Shown: piece after piece, positions 34,302-42,717 of the stretch
Numbering within the stretch: the stretch's first letter is position 1
How the letters are laid out: the number at the start of each line of letters is the position of its first letter
Source of the DNA: Bacteroidaceae bacterium
Lineage (GTDB): Bacteria; Bacteroidota; Bacteroidia; Bacteroidales; Bacteroidaceae
DNA length: 64,000 nt
Direction of reading: 5' to 3'
NCBI GenBank assembly: GCA_017466325.1
Contig: JAFTUK010000029.1
Span: 24,098 to 88,097 of the forward strand
The notes under the pieces: generated by a model
What the model was told of the DNA's origin: nothing
Databases searched by the model: none
The model's input: the letters and a program-made list of their open reading frames with translations, nothing else
Position numbers and translations under genes: made by a program

Positions 34302-35147
34302 ATGAGAAAACAAGTAGCCATACAAGGAATAAGGGGATGCTTCCACGACATTGCCTCGCACCGTTTCTTCCAGGGCGAGGAACTGGACCTCGTGCAATGC
34401 AACAACTTCGAGGAGGTCTTCCTTGCCATGAAGCAGAACCCCGACATGATAGCGCTGGTGGCCATAGAGAACACCATAGCGGGTTCGCTCCTGCACAACT
34501 ATGAACTGTTGCGCGATTCGGGCCTTACCATCATAGGCGAGCACAAATTGCGCATCCAGCATAGCATAATGTGCCTGCCGGAGGACAACATGGAGGACAT
34601 CACCGAGGTGAACTCGCACCCCGTGGCACTGATGCAGTGCCGTGCCTTCCTGGAGTCAATGCAGGGCATCAAGGTGGTGGAGGCCGACGACACGGCCAGC
34701 GCGGCGGCAAAGATAAGCAGGGAGAAACTGCGCGGACATGCTGCCATCTGCCACAAGGACGTGGCCAAGATATACGGGCTCAAGGTACTGCAGGAGGGCA
34801 TAGAGACAAACAAGCACAACTTCACACGCTTCCTGGTGCTCGCCAGCATAGCAAGGGCGGGAAAGTTGCGCGACGTGAACCTGTCCAACAAGGCAAGCCT
34901 GGCCTTCACCCTTCCGCACGAGGAGGGTTCGCTCTCGGCCATACTCTCCGTCCTGTCGTTCTACAAACTGAACCTCACCAAGATACAGTCCCTGCCCATC
35001 ATAGGACAGGAGTGGCAGTACATGTTCTATGTGGACATCTGCTTCAACGACATCCAACGCCTGCACCAGGCCATCAATGCCATCGCTCCCCTCACCCAGG
35101 AACTTCAGACCTTGGGCATCTACCGCGAGGGGGAGCAGACAATATAA
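34302..35147 (+). CDS. pheA: Prephenate dehydratase
   Basis: 281 residues from 34302 (MRKQVAIQGIRGCFHDIA). The catalytic domain (about 4-185) contains the conserved ETNKHNFTRFLVL with the TRF motif. An ACT regulatory domain (about 200-275, LAFTLPHEEGSLSAILSVLSFYKLNLTKIQSLPI) binds phenylalanine in this family. It makes phenylpyruvate from prephenate. It is first in the operon pheA, aminotransferase, DAHP synthase-chorismate mutase, tyrA, with short gaps between genes, so it is likely feedback-inhibited at the protein level. Confidence 0.95.
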   Translation: MRKQVAIQGIRGCFHDIASHRFFQGEELDLVQCNNFEEVFLAMKQNPDMIALVAIENTIAGSLLHNYELLRDSGLTIIGEHKLRIQHSIMCLPEDNMEDITEVNSHPVALMQCRAFLESMQGIKVVEADDTASAAAKISREKLRGHAAICHKDVAKIYGLKVLQEGIETNKHNFTRFLVLASIARAGKLRDVNLSNKASLAFTLPHEEGSLSAILSVLSFYKLNLTKIQSLPIIGQEWQYMFYVDICFNDIQRLHQAINAIAPLTQELQTLGIYREGEQTI

Positions 35148-35177
35148 CCCCAACATCCGGAACACACAAGCACAACA

Positions 35178-36350
35178 ATGATAAAACCAGCAGAAAGACT
35201 CAGCACCGTAAACGAGTACTATTTCTCGCGCAAGGGCAAGGAGATTGCCGCCATGAACGCCAAGGGCATGGACATCATCTCTCTGGCCATCGGAAGCCCC
35301 GACATGCCTCCCTCGGAAGAAACCGTCGAGACGCTTTGCCGTGAGGCACGCAAGGCCGACGCACATGGCTATCAACCCACCACTGGCATACCGCAACTGC
35401 GACAGGCCATGGCCGATTTCTACCGCCGCTGGTATGGCGTGGAACTGGACCCTGCCAAGGAAATACAGCCTCTCATAGGTTCCAAGGAGGGCATCCTGCA
35501 TGTCACCCTTGCCTTCGTGAATCCGGGCGATGCCGTGCTGGTGCCAAACCCCGGCTACCCGACATACACGTCGCTGAGCAACCTGCTGGGGGCACGCATC
35601 GTGAACTACGACCTGGTGGAGGACAACGGTTGGCAACCCGACTTCGACCAGTTGGAGGGCATGGACCTTACGGGCGTGAAACTCATGTGGACAAACTATC
35701 CCAACATGCCCACGGGAGGCCGTGCGCAAAGGGAGACCTACGAGCGTCTGGTGCGCTTTGCACGGGAGCACGACATCATCGTGGTGAACGACAACCCCTA
35801 CTCCTTCATCCTGAACGAGGGCGAGAAACTCAGCATCCTGCAGATTCCGGGGGCGAAGGACCATTGCATAGAGTTCAACTCCATGTCCAAAAGCCACAAC
35901 ATGCCGGGATGGCGTGTGGGCATGCTGGCCACAAACGGCGAGTTCATATCATGGATATTGAAGGTGAAGAGCAACATAGACAGCGGCACATTCCGTGCCC
36001 TCCAGTTGGCGGCGGCACAGGCTTATGCCAACACGGAGCAGTGGCACACGGAGGCCAACATTGCCACATACGCAAGAAGACGTGCCATGGCTCAGGAAAT
36101 AATGGACACACTGCATTGCTCCTACGACCCCAATCAGGTGGGCATGTTCCTCTGGGGCAGGATACCCGACTCCTATGCCGACGTTGAGGAACTGACCGAG
36201 CGCGTCCTGCACGAGGCCAGGGTATTCATCACACCGGGCTTCATCTTCGGTTCCAACGGCAAGAGGTTCATACGCATCAGCCTCTGTGCCAAGGACGAGA
36301 AGTTCCGCGAGGCGGTGGAGCGCATCAAGGCCCTCGAATGGACACGCTAA
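35178..36350 (+). CDS. Class I/II aminotransferase (aromatic operon)
   Basis: A 390-residue PLP aminotransferase. NPGYPTYTSL, the NYPNMPTGG loop, VVNDNPYSFI and the PLP lysine in FNSMSKSHNMPGWRVG are all in place, as is the substrate carboxylate arginine near the end (RFIRISLC). Sequence style is close to LL-diaminopimelate/aspartate aminotransferases. The position between pheA and the DAHP synthase suggests that it transaminates phenylpyruvate, hydroxyphenylpyruvate or prephenate. I give no symbol because the substrate is inferred from context. Confidence 0.85.
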   Translation: MIKPAERLSTVNEYYFSRKGKEIAAMNAKGMDIISLAIGSPDMPPSEETVETLCREARKADAHGYQPTTGIPQLRQAMADFYRRWYGVELDPAKEIQPLIGSKEGILHVTLAFVNPGDAVLVPNPGYPTYTSLSNLLGARIVNYDLVEDNGWQPDFDQLEGMDLTGVKLMWTNYPNMPTGGRAQRETYERLVRFAREHDIIVVNDNPYSFILNEGEKLSILQIPGAKDHCIEFNSMSKSHNMPGWRVGMLATNGEFISWILKVKSNIDSGTFRALQLAAAQAYANTEQWHTEANIATYARRRAMAQEIMDTLHCSYDPNQVGMFLWGRIPDSYADVEELTERVLHEARVFITPGFIFGSNGKRFIRISLCAKDEKFREAVERIKALEWTR

Positions 36351-36416
36351 CGTCAATGTATCACCAACACGACATCAACACATATCATCAACAATAAAAA
36401 ACTACGACACTACAAT

Positions 36417-37478
36417 ATGGAATTAGATTTGCAACCCCTCAACCTCCCTTGCAGCACAGAGAGGCCTTTCATAATTGCAGGTCCCTGCTCTGCCGAGACA
36501 GAGGACCAGGTAATGAACACCGCCAAGCAACTGGCCGGCAAGGGTTTCCACGTGTTCCGTGCAGGAATATGGAAACCCCGCACCAAACCGGGCGGTTTCG
36601 AGGGCAACGGAGAAAAGGCCCTGCCTTGGATGCAGATGGTGAAACAGGAGACGGGCATGCTTACCGCCACCGAGGTGGCCACTCCCGAACATGTGGAACT
36701 GGCCCTGAAATACGGCATCGACATATTGTGGATAGGTGCACGAACCACGGCAAACCCCTTTGCCATGCAATCCCTGGCAGATGCACTGAAGGGTGTGGAC
36801 TTGCCGGTATTCGTAAAGAACCCCGTGAATCCCGATCTCGAACTATGGATAGGTGCCCTGCAACGTCTGAACGGTGCCGGCATAAAGCGCTTGGGTGCGA
36901 TACACCGTGGCTTTACCAGTTATGAGAAGAAACTGTACCGCAACGTGCCCATGTGGCAGATTCCCATCGAGTTGCACCGCCGTCTGCCCAACCTTCCCGT
37001 GGTGAACGACCCCAGCCACATCAGCGGCCGGCGCGACCTCATCGCTCCCTTGTGCCAGCAGGCCATGGACCTCGGTATGGACGGCCTTATGGTGGAGAGC
37101 CATTGCGACCCGGACAAGGCCTGGAGCGATGCTTCACAACAGGTTACGCCAGATGTGCTCGACTACATCCTGTCCATGCTCACCATCCGTGAAACGGTGG
37201 ACCTGACGGCTTCGCTCAGCACTCTGCGAAAGGGTATTGACGAGATAGACAACGAACTCATCGACCTTCTGGCAAAGCGTATGGGCATATCACGCGAAAT
37301 AGGTGCATACAAGCGCAACAACGGCATGACCATCGTACAGACAAAGCGCTATAGCGAAATCCTGGACAAGCGTGCCGCACAGGGTGTACTGAAGGGCATA
37401 GATGCAGAGTGCATCAAGAAGATATTCGAATGCATACACGAAGAGAGCGTGCGCCAGCAGGTGGAACTTTTACGTTAA
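36417..37478 (+). CDS. Bifunctional DAHP synthase / chorismate mutase
   Basis: 353 residues in two domains. Residues about 1-255 are a 3-deoxy-7-phosphoheptulonate synthase of the KDO8P-synthase-like type (FIIAGPCSAETEDQ, GIWKPRTKPGGFEGNG, LGAIHRGFT, LPVVNDPSHISGRRDLI). Residues about 262-353 are an AroQ-type chorismate mutase (LRKGIDEIDNELIDLLAKRMGISREIGAYKRNNGMTI). It therefore catalyses the first step of the shikimate route and the branch to prephenate. The mutase domain probably mediates feedback. Its last four codons lie in the first copy of a 78-bp direct repeat. Confidence 0.93.
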   Translation: MELDLQPLNLPCSTERPFIIAGPCSAETEDQVMNTAKQLAGKGFHVFRAGIWKPRTKPGGFEGNGEKALPWMQMVKQETGMLTATEVATPEHVELALKYGIDILWIGARTTANPFAMQSLADALKGVDLPVFVKNPVNPDLELWIGALQRLNGAGIKRLGAIHRGFTSYEKKLYRNVPMWQIPIELHRRLPNLPVVNDPSHISGRRDLIAPLCQQAMDLGMDGLMVESHCDPDKAWSDASQQVTPDVLDYILSMLTIRETVDLTASLSTLRKGIDEIDNELIDLLAKRMGISREIGAYKRNNGMTIVQTKRYSEILDKRAAQGVLKGIDAECIKKIFECIHEESVRQQVELLR

Positions 37479-37620
37479 GCCAAGAGGGCAGAACCAAACT
37501 TGTTTGAGTTATGCCTTGGCGAGTAAAAGAAGAACAAAGTTCAGCTTTTACGTTAAGCCATAAGAGCAGAACCAAACTTGTTTGAGTTATGCCTTGGCGA
37601 GTAAAAGAAGAACAAAGTCT
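37467..37620. repeat. 78-bp tandem direct repeat at the 3' end of the DAHP synthase gene
   Basis: Copies at 37467-37544 and 37545-37620 differ mainly at about six positions. Copy 1 includes the final codons and stop (CTT TTA CGT TAA); copy 2 repeats them in noncoding DNA. Each unit has outer inverted arms CTTTTAC / GTAAAAG, and copy 1 also has GCCAAG / CTTGGC, so each could fold as a hairpin between this gene and tyrA. Confidence 0.85.
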
Positions 37621-37638
37621 AACTTATCAATAAGTAAT

Positions 37639-38412
37639 ATGAGAATACTTATCCTCGGTGCCGGCAAGATGGGCAGTTTCTTTACGGACACTCTGAGTTT
37701 CGACCACGAGTGTGCCGTCTACGAAATAGACCCTCGGCGCATGCGCTTCCTTTACAACACCAGACGCTTCACCACCCTGCAGGAGATAGAGGACTTCCGT
37801 CCCGAACTCGTGATAAATGCCGTCACGCTGAAATACACCTTGTCGGTGTTCAAGGAAATAATCCCCCACCTGCCCAAGGACTGCATCATCAGCGACATCT
37901 CCAGTGTGAAGACCGGTTTCCTGGACTTCTACGAACAGACAAGCATGCGCTACGTGAGCACCCACCCCATGTTCGGCCCCACGTTTGCCAACTTGGGCAA
38001 ACTGCGCACGGAGAATGCCATCGTCATCACTCAGGGCGACTACATGGGGCGCATCTTCTTCCTGGACCTCTACCGCCGCCTCGGCCTTAACGTGCACGAA
38101 TATACCTTTGACGAGCACGACGAGGCCATGGCCTACTCTCTCTCCGTGCCTTTCGTGAGCACCTTCGTCTTCTCTGCCGTAATGAAGCATCAGGATGCCC
38201 CGGGCACCACCTTCAAACGGCATCACGAGATAGCACGCGGAGTCCTGTCGGAAGACGACACCCTGCTTCGCGAAATCCTCTTCAACCCCCGTACAAAGAA
38301 CCACGTGGAGAATGTCCGCGCCGAACTGAAGCACCTCATACAGATAATAGACGACAAGGACGAGGATGCCATGCACGCCTACCTCACCAAAATCCGCAAG
38401 AACATCGAATAA
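37639..38412 (+). CDS. tyrA: Prephenate dehydrogenase
   Basis: 257 residues from 37639 (MRILILGAGKMGSFFTDTL). The NAD-binding GAGKMGSF is at 7-14; DISSVKTGFLDFYEQ and STHPMFGPTF are typical TyrA segments with the catalytic histidine. It oxidises prephenate to 4-hydroxyphenylpyruvate for tyrosine. It completes the aromatic operon. A reading that begins 19 codons upstream would be translated from the direct repeat and is rejected. The intervening tandem repeat may affect expression relative to the upstream genes. Confidence 0.92.
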   Translation: MRILILGAGKMGSFFTDTLSFDHECAVYEIDPRRMRFLYNTRRFTTLQEIEDFRPELVINAVTLKYTLSVFKEIIPHLPKDCIISDISSVKTGFLDFYEQTSMRYVSTHPMFGPTFANLGKLRTENAIVITQGDYMGRIFFLDLYRRLGLNVHEYTFDEHDEAMAYSLSVPFVSTFVFSAVMKHQDAPGTTFKRHHEIARGVLSEDDTLLREILFNPRTKNHVENVRAELKHLIQIIDDKDEDAMHAYLTKIRKNIE

Positions 38413-38424
38413 CCCTCAATTCCT

Positions 38425-38468
38425 ATAGCCACTATAGAATCTATAGTCTCTATAGCATCTATAGAAAT
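38425..38468. repeat. Five imperfect copies of a CTATAG word
   Basis: The words CTATAGCCA, CTATAGAAT, CTATAGTCT, CTATAGCAT and CTATAGAAA follow each other at about 9-base spacing, between tyrA and the phosphoesterase gene. Confidence 0.75.
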
Positions 38469-38477
38469 CTCCCCCCC

Positions 38478-38963
38478 ATGACCCGCATCGCCCTCCTCTC
38501 CGACACCCACGCCTACTGGGACGAACGCTATGCCAAATACTTCGCCGAATGCGACGAGATATGGCATGCCGGCGACATCGGTTCCCTGGAACTGGCCAAC
38601 CGTCTGCAGGACATCCGTCCGCTCAAGGCCGTGCACGGCAACATAGACGGAGGCGACCTGCGCAGGATATACCCCGAAACACTGACATGGCAATGCGAGG
38701 AGGCAAAGATTATGATGACCCACATAGGCGGATACCCAGGGAAGTACGACCCTCGCATACGCAAGCAACTTTATGCCACCATGCCCGACCTGTTCATCAG
38801 CGGACATAGCCATATACTGAAGGTCCAGTACGACCCTGCCCTATCCTGCCTGCACATCAACCCCGGTGCCGCAGGCCTGCAAGGATGGCAAACGGTACGC
38901 ACCCTGGTACGCTTCACCATTGACGGAAAGCAATTCAAGGACCTGGAAGTAATAGAACTATAA
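38478..38963 (+). CDS. YfcE-type metallophosphoesterase
   Basis: A 161-residue calcineurin-like phosphoesterase of the YfcE/MJ0936 type, with all metal motifs: LSDTHAYWD (6-14), HAGDIGS (near 31-37), GNIDGG (near 54), MTHIGGYP (near 79) and SGHSH (near 114). It hydrolyses phosphodiesters; the natural substrate is unknown. The ATG is immediately preceded by seven C (38471-38477), with no recognisable ribosome-binding site. It lies 66 bases after tyrA behind a tandem-word repeat. Confidence 0.9.
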   Translation: MTRIALLSDTHAYWDERYAKYFAECDEIWHAGDIGSLELANRLQDIRPLKAVHGNIDGGDLRRIYPETLTWQCEEAKIMMTHIGGYPGKYDPRIRKQLYATMPDLFISGHSHILKVQYDPALSCLHINPGAAGLQGWQTVRTLVRFTIDGKQFKDLEVIEL

Positions 38964-38978
38964 CCCTTACCCCCACGG

Positions 38979-39010
38979 TTTTCCGTTTTCCGTTTTCACA
39001 TTTCCGTTCT
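38979..39010. repeat. TTTTCCGTTTTCCG-type repeat upstream of the DUF554 gene
   Basis: A near-exact copy of part of 31491-31545, ending 3 bases before the DUF554 ATG. Confidence 0.7.
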
Positions 39011-39013
39011 AAT

Positions 39014-39745
39014 ATGATTGGCACCATAGTTAACACCTGCACAATAATCATCGGCAGCCTTGCCGGAGCAAAACTGAAACAGCGCATCCGCCCGGAATGG
39101 CAGGGTGTGCTCTATACCGCCATGGGATTGGCTTCATTGTCCCTTGGCTTCAATGCCGTATGCAAGAACATGCCTGAGAGCCGCTACCCCGTGCTCTTTG
39201 TCATATCGCTGGCCCTCGGTTCCCTGCTTGGCACCATGATGAATCTGGCAGGACGCTTTGATGCCCTCGTTGACAAGTTGAAGCGGAAGAAGCATACTAC
39301 CTCCACCAACAAGCCAAGTGGCCAAAATCTGGCACAGGGACTCTCCACGGGCATCCTGCTCTATTGCATAGGCACACTGAGCATACTTGGCCCGATAAAC
39401 AGCGCCTTGCTTGGGGACGAGACCTTCCTGCTAACAAACGCCACCCTGGACCTCGTCACCAGTGCCGTCCTGGCGGCCACCTACGGCTATGGCATGGTAT
39501 GGGCGGCGCCTGTACTTTTCTGTTGGCAAGGCACATGGTATCTGTTGGCAAAGATGTTCGGCAACGTCATCCCCGACGACATGCTTTGCGAAATGAGCAT
39601 CGTGGGCGGTACACTGATTGCCGCCTCGGGCCTTGGCATTCTGGGCATAAAGGATTGCAAAACCTTGAACCTGCTGCCCTCGCTCTTCGTCCCCGTGGTG
39701 TTCTTCCTGATTAAAAACCTTGTCGAGAACCTGAACCTATGGTAA
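39014..39745 (+). CDS. DUF554 membrane protein (YdfK-like)
   Basis: A 243-residue protein with about six to seven membrane segments. It begins MIGTIVNTCTIIIGSLAGAKLKQRI and contains GLSTGILLYCIGTLSILGPINSALLGD and GTLIAASGLGILGIKD, all characteristic of DUF554 (YdfK). Its function is unknown; transport has been proposed for the family. It overlaps the trmO start by 7 bases, so the two are probably coupled in translation. Confidence 0.88.
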   Translation: MIGTIVNTCTIIIGSLAGAKLKQRIRPEWQGVLYTAMGLASLSLGFNAVCKNMPESRYPVLFVISLALGSLLGTMMNLAGRFDALVDKLKRKKHTTSTNKPSGQNLAQGLSTGILLYCIGTLSILGPINSALLGDETFLLTNATLDLVTSAVLAATYGYGMVWAAPVLFCWQGTWYLLAKMFGNVIPDDMLCEMSIVGGTLIAASGLGILGIKDCKTLNLLPSLFVPVVFFLIKNLVENLNLW

Positions 39746-40401
39746 CCATTGCCCACATATACAACGACTTCAACGGCAAGTTCGGCATCCCCAGGCAGAG
39801 CGGACTTGTAGAGGGACTGGAGGCGCGCATCGTCTTCTGTCCCGAATACCGCAATGCCGATGCCTTGCGTGGTTTGGAAGGTTTCTCACACATCTGGCTT
39901 CTGTGGGATTTCAGTCAGGCACATACCGACAAATGGTCGCCCACCGTACGCCCTCCGCGCCTTGGGGGCAACAAGCGCATGGGGGTATGGGCCACCCGTT
40001 CGCCTTTCCGTCCCAACAACATAGGCCTGTCCTCTGTGCGCATACTACGTATAGAACTGGACACCACAGAAGGACCTGTAATCCACGTTGAGGGAGCCGA
40101 CCTGATGAACGGCACTCCCATACTGGACATCAAACCCTACCTGCCCTTTACCGACTCGCACCCCGAAGCCTCATCCGGATGGACGACAGAAGCCGACAAC
40201 ACTCCATTGAAAGTAGTCATTCCCGACTCCGCCCGAGCCTCCTATCCTTTCACTCCCCGTCAATGGACGGCAATAGAAGGTATCCTGGCCGGAGATCCAC
40301 GCCCCCATTACCAAAGCGACCCTGAACGCATCTATAGTTTTGAGTTCAACGACATCACCATCCGCTTCAAGGTAGAAGGTGATACTGTTACCGTATTGTA
40401 A
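39739..40401 (+). CDS. trmO: tRNA (N6-threonylcarbamoyladenosine(37)-N6)-methyltransferase TrmO
   Basis: A 220-residue TsaA/TrmO-family protein: a beta-barrel domain with FGIPRQSGLVEGLEARIVF, GFSHIWLLWDF, RMGVWATRSPFRPNNIGLSSVRI and GADLMNGTPILDIKPYLPF. The C-terminal part is also typical (TPRQWTAIEGILAGDPRPHYQSDPERIYSFEF). It uses SAM to methylate t6A37 in threonine tRNA. Its ATG lies within the last codons of the DUF554 gene. A long hairpin follows about 55 bases after the stop. Confidence 0.93.
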   Translation: MVTIAHIYNDFNGKFGIPRQSGLVEGLEARIVFCPEYRNADALRGLEGFSHIWLLWDFSQAHTDKWSPTVRPPRLGGNKRMGVWATRSPFRPNNIGLSSVRILRIELDTTEGPVIHVEGADLMNGTPILDIKPYLPFTDSHPEASSGWTTEADNTPLKVVIPDSARASYPFTPRQWTAIEGILAGDPRPHYQSDPERIYSFEFNDITIRFKVEGDTVTVL

Positions 40402-40453
40402 CCAACAAAATTCCTACCGACCTTAACGGCATCCCTCCCCGAGAACTACAACA

Positions 40454-40534
40454 GTCCTCGGTGGCGGTAAAATGAGCCGCCCTCGGCGATAAAATTCACC
40501 GCCACTGGCGATGAGATTTACCGCCACCGAGGAC
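40454..40534. repeat. Long hairpin: perfect 18-bp inverted repeat
   Basis: GTCCTCGGTGGCGGTAAA (40454-40471) and its exact reverse complement (40517-40534) enclose a 45-base loop that itself repeats GGCGATAAAAT / CACCGCC words. It lies between the convergent trmO and 40627 genes. It lacks a T run, so it is not a standard terminator. Confidence 0.85.
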
Positions 40535-40626
40535 CACCATTGATAGATAGGTTTTCCAAGACTGATGTTTGAGAAAAAGCCCTTAGTACCTTGATGCGAT
40601 GACCCGGATTTACAAATTCCACCTCT

Positions 40627-41325
40627 CTACCCCTTCATCACCTGAAGGAAGGCATCGTAGTTCTGTTCTATGCGTGCCAACTGGTAGGGTTCGAGAGAGA
40701 GGGAAAAGGTGCCTCGCACTTCTTCCAGGCCGAATGAAAGACGCAGAATGCTGGCCATGTTGAAACTTTGTCCGTCGCCCCGCTTCATGAGGAAATGACA
40801 GGTGCGGATGAGCAGAGGTTTGTCGTGCTCTACATAACGGAGGGCCTTCAACAGGAGGAAGTAGCATGGTTTGCTCTGCACCTGCAGGAGGAATGGTATC
40901 CATAAGGAACTTTCCTTCAAACCGCATTGGAGCAGCAGGCGTTCTGCATCCGAGGGGGAGGCGAATAGCGGCAACAATGCCAGAAGGATCTTCTTGCGGT
41001 CGGTGTCGGTAAGTTCTTGGCAAATGGAGGGGAATACACCCGTCCATAATCCCACCTCGTCCAACACTTCGGACGTGGGATGCCCCCCCTTAGGACATAG
41101 CCTTGCCACAAGTGCCTTTAGCAGAGTACCGAGATAAGCTTTCCTGTCACAGAGGAACAAGGTGCGGAACACCAGCCAAAAGACATCATTATCCACCGAT
41201 GGCAACAGTCTCTCACCAAGCACACGACTGGCATTGCGGAACTGGGCATTGCTCATTTCCCCGAGATAGGCGAGCAACTGTTCGGGGGTCTCCAACAAAG
41301 TGGAGAGTTTCCTGGCATCCAACAT
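40627..41325 (-). CDS. Leucine-rich helical protein of unknown function
   Basis: 232 residues from the second of two adjacent ATGs, with no signal peptide or membrane segment. It looks all-helical, with repeated Leu-rich amphipathic helices (TPEQLLAYLGEM, DTDRKKILLALLPLF, SDAERLLLQCGLKESSLW) that may form a HEAT/ARM-like solenoid. I recognise no family. It ends at 40627 near the long hairpin and starts just downstream of nhaD (18 bases from its stop), so it is probably cotranscribed with nhaD. Confidence 0.65.
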   Translation of the reverse strand: MLDARKLSTLLETPEQLLAYLGEMSNAQFRNASRVLGERLLPSVDNDVFWLVFRTLFLCDRKAYLGTLLKALVARLCPKGGHPTSEVLDEVGLWTGVFPSICQELTDTDRKKILLALLPLFASPSDAERLLLQCGLKESSLWIPFLLQVQSKPCYFLLLKALRYVEHDKPLLIRTCHFLMKRGDGQSFNMASILRLSFGLEEVRGTFSLSLEPYQLARIEQNYDAFLQVMKG

Positions 41326-41343
41326 CATTTTTCTCTCCGTTCG

Positions 41344-42717
41344 TCAATAAAGGAACATGTACACAAGGACACCGCCACAGAAGCCCAACAGGGCAAGAGG
41401 GCTGAAACGTTTCAGATAGTAACCGAAGGATATCTTCTCCATACCCATAACCGTAACACCTGCTGCCGAACCGATTATGAGCAGGCTGCCTCCGGTAACG
41501 GCACAGAAGGCCAGCAACGTCCAGAAGGAACTGTCGGCAGCAAAAATACCGGCCTCCTGCAAGGGATACATGCCCATGGTGGCAGAGACGAGCGCCACGT
41601 TGTCAAGGAATGAGGAGAGAATGCCCAGCACTATGGCAATGTGATTCTTGTCGGCAAAAGTGTCGCTTAGGAAATTGGCCATGATGGCCAGTTGGCCGGT
41701 GACGATAAGCGCCTGAACGGACATGAGGATGCCCAGGAAGAAGAAGATGGTGCTGATGTCCACACGCGCCAGCGACCTCTGCACACGCAGGTTCTGCTTG
41801 GACTCGTCCTCGGAATCAGCATACTTACGGTCTGTTATCACCCATAATATCACCAAGCCAAGCAACACTCCCATAAACGGAGGCAACTGTATGAGGGTCT
41901 GCAACACCGGCACCATGGCCAGGGAACCGAGTCCTACCCACAGGACTGCCTTGCGCGTGCCCGGATTGACGTCCATCTGCGCCGAAGGGGCGACAGAAAT
42001 GGGTGTGGGGACAGTCTCCTTTGGCAACATGAAAGTGGCTATGGACAAAGGGAGGAGAAGCATTACCATAGAGGGCAATATCAGTGAAGCCACCTGATGC
42101 AGGGCAGAAAGATTGCCTCCCGTCCACAGAAGCAGAGTGGTGACATCACCAATGGGCGAGCAGGATCCGCCCGCATTGGATGCAATGATTATCATGCAAC
42201 TGAATATCAGCCGGGCATTACGGTCGGGCACCAGTTTGCGTGCTATGGACACCATCACTATTACGGTGGCAAGGTTGCCCAGAAGTATCGACATGAAGAA
42301 GGTGACGGCACTCAGTGCCCACAGAAGTTTGCGCCTGCTGTTTGTCTTTATCGACTGGGAAATGATGCCGAAGCCTCCATGGGAGTCCACTATGTCTATG
42401 ATGGCCATGGAACCGAGTACGAAGAACAGCGTGGTGGCAACATCGCCCAAACCGCGCACCAGTTTCACTTCCAGAAACTCAAAGGCCACTTCATGCAAGG
42501 ACATCTCCGACAGTTGGGGAAACATGATGACGAACTCCCTGATGTGCTTAGGAGGATTTATCACGAAGAAGTGCTCGGCATTGAGCAGGAACACAAGCCA
42601 TAGCAGTATGCACATTCCCACGGCAGTGGCAGCCTTGTTCACCTTGATAACATCTTCCAGGGCTATGCCTATGATGCCCAAGAGGAAGATAATCGGCATC
42701 AGATAATAGAAAAACAT
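41344..42717 (-). CDS. nhaD: Sodium:proton antiporter NhaD
   Basis: A 457-residue polytopic membrane protein with about twelve segments, matching the NhaD family of the ion transporter superfamily. Visible features include FFVLGSMAIIDIVDSHGGFGIIS, SNAGGSCSPIGDVTTLLLW (the ion-path loop), and SSFLDNVALVSATMGMYPL near the C-terminal half with the second loop. It expels Na+ in exchange for H+ and helps set pH and sodium balance. The helical-protein gene follows 18 bases later on the same strand. Confidence 0.92.
   Translation of the reverse strand: MFFYYLMPIIFLLGIIGIALEDVIKVNKAATAVGMCILLWLVFLLNAEHFFVINPPKHIREFVIMFPQLSEMSLHEVAFEFLEVKLVRGLGDVATTLFFVLGSMAIIDIVDSHGGFGIISQSIKTNSRRKLLWALSAVTFFMSILLGNLATVIVMVSIARKLVPDRNARLIFSCMIIIASNAGGSCSPIGDVTTLLLWTGGNLSALHQVASLILPSMVMLLLPLSIATFMLPKETVPTPISVAPSAQMDVNPGTRKAVLWVGLGSLAMVPVLQTLIQLPPFMGVLLGLVILWVITDRKYADSEDESKQNLRVQRSLARVDISTIFFFLGILMSVQALIVTGQLAIMANFLSDTFADKNHIAIVLGILSSFLDNVALVSATMGMYPLQEAGIFAADSSFWTLLAFCAVTGGSLLIIGSAAGVTVMGMEKISFGYYLKRFSPLALLGFCGGVLVYMFLY

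Noticed and set aside
37467-37544. tRNA-like folding of the 78-bp repeat (7-bp outer stem)
   Set aside because: No T-arm consensus, no anticodon loop geometry, and the inner stem is not kept in copy 2.
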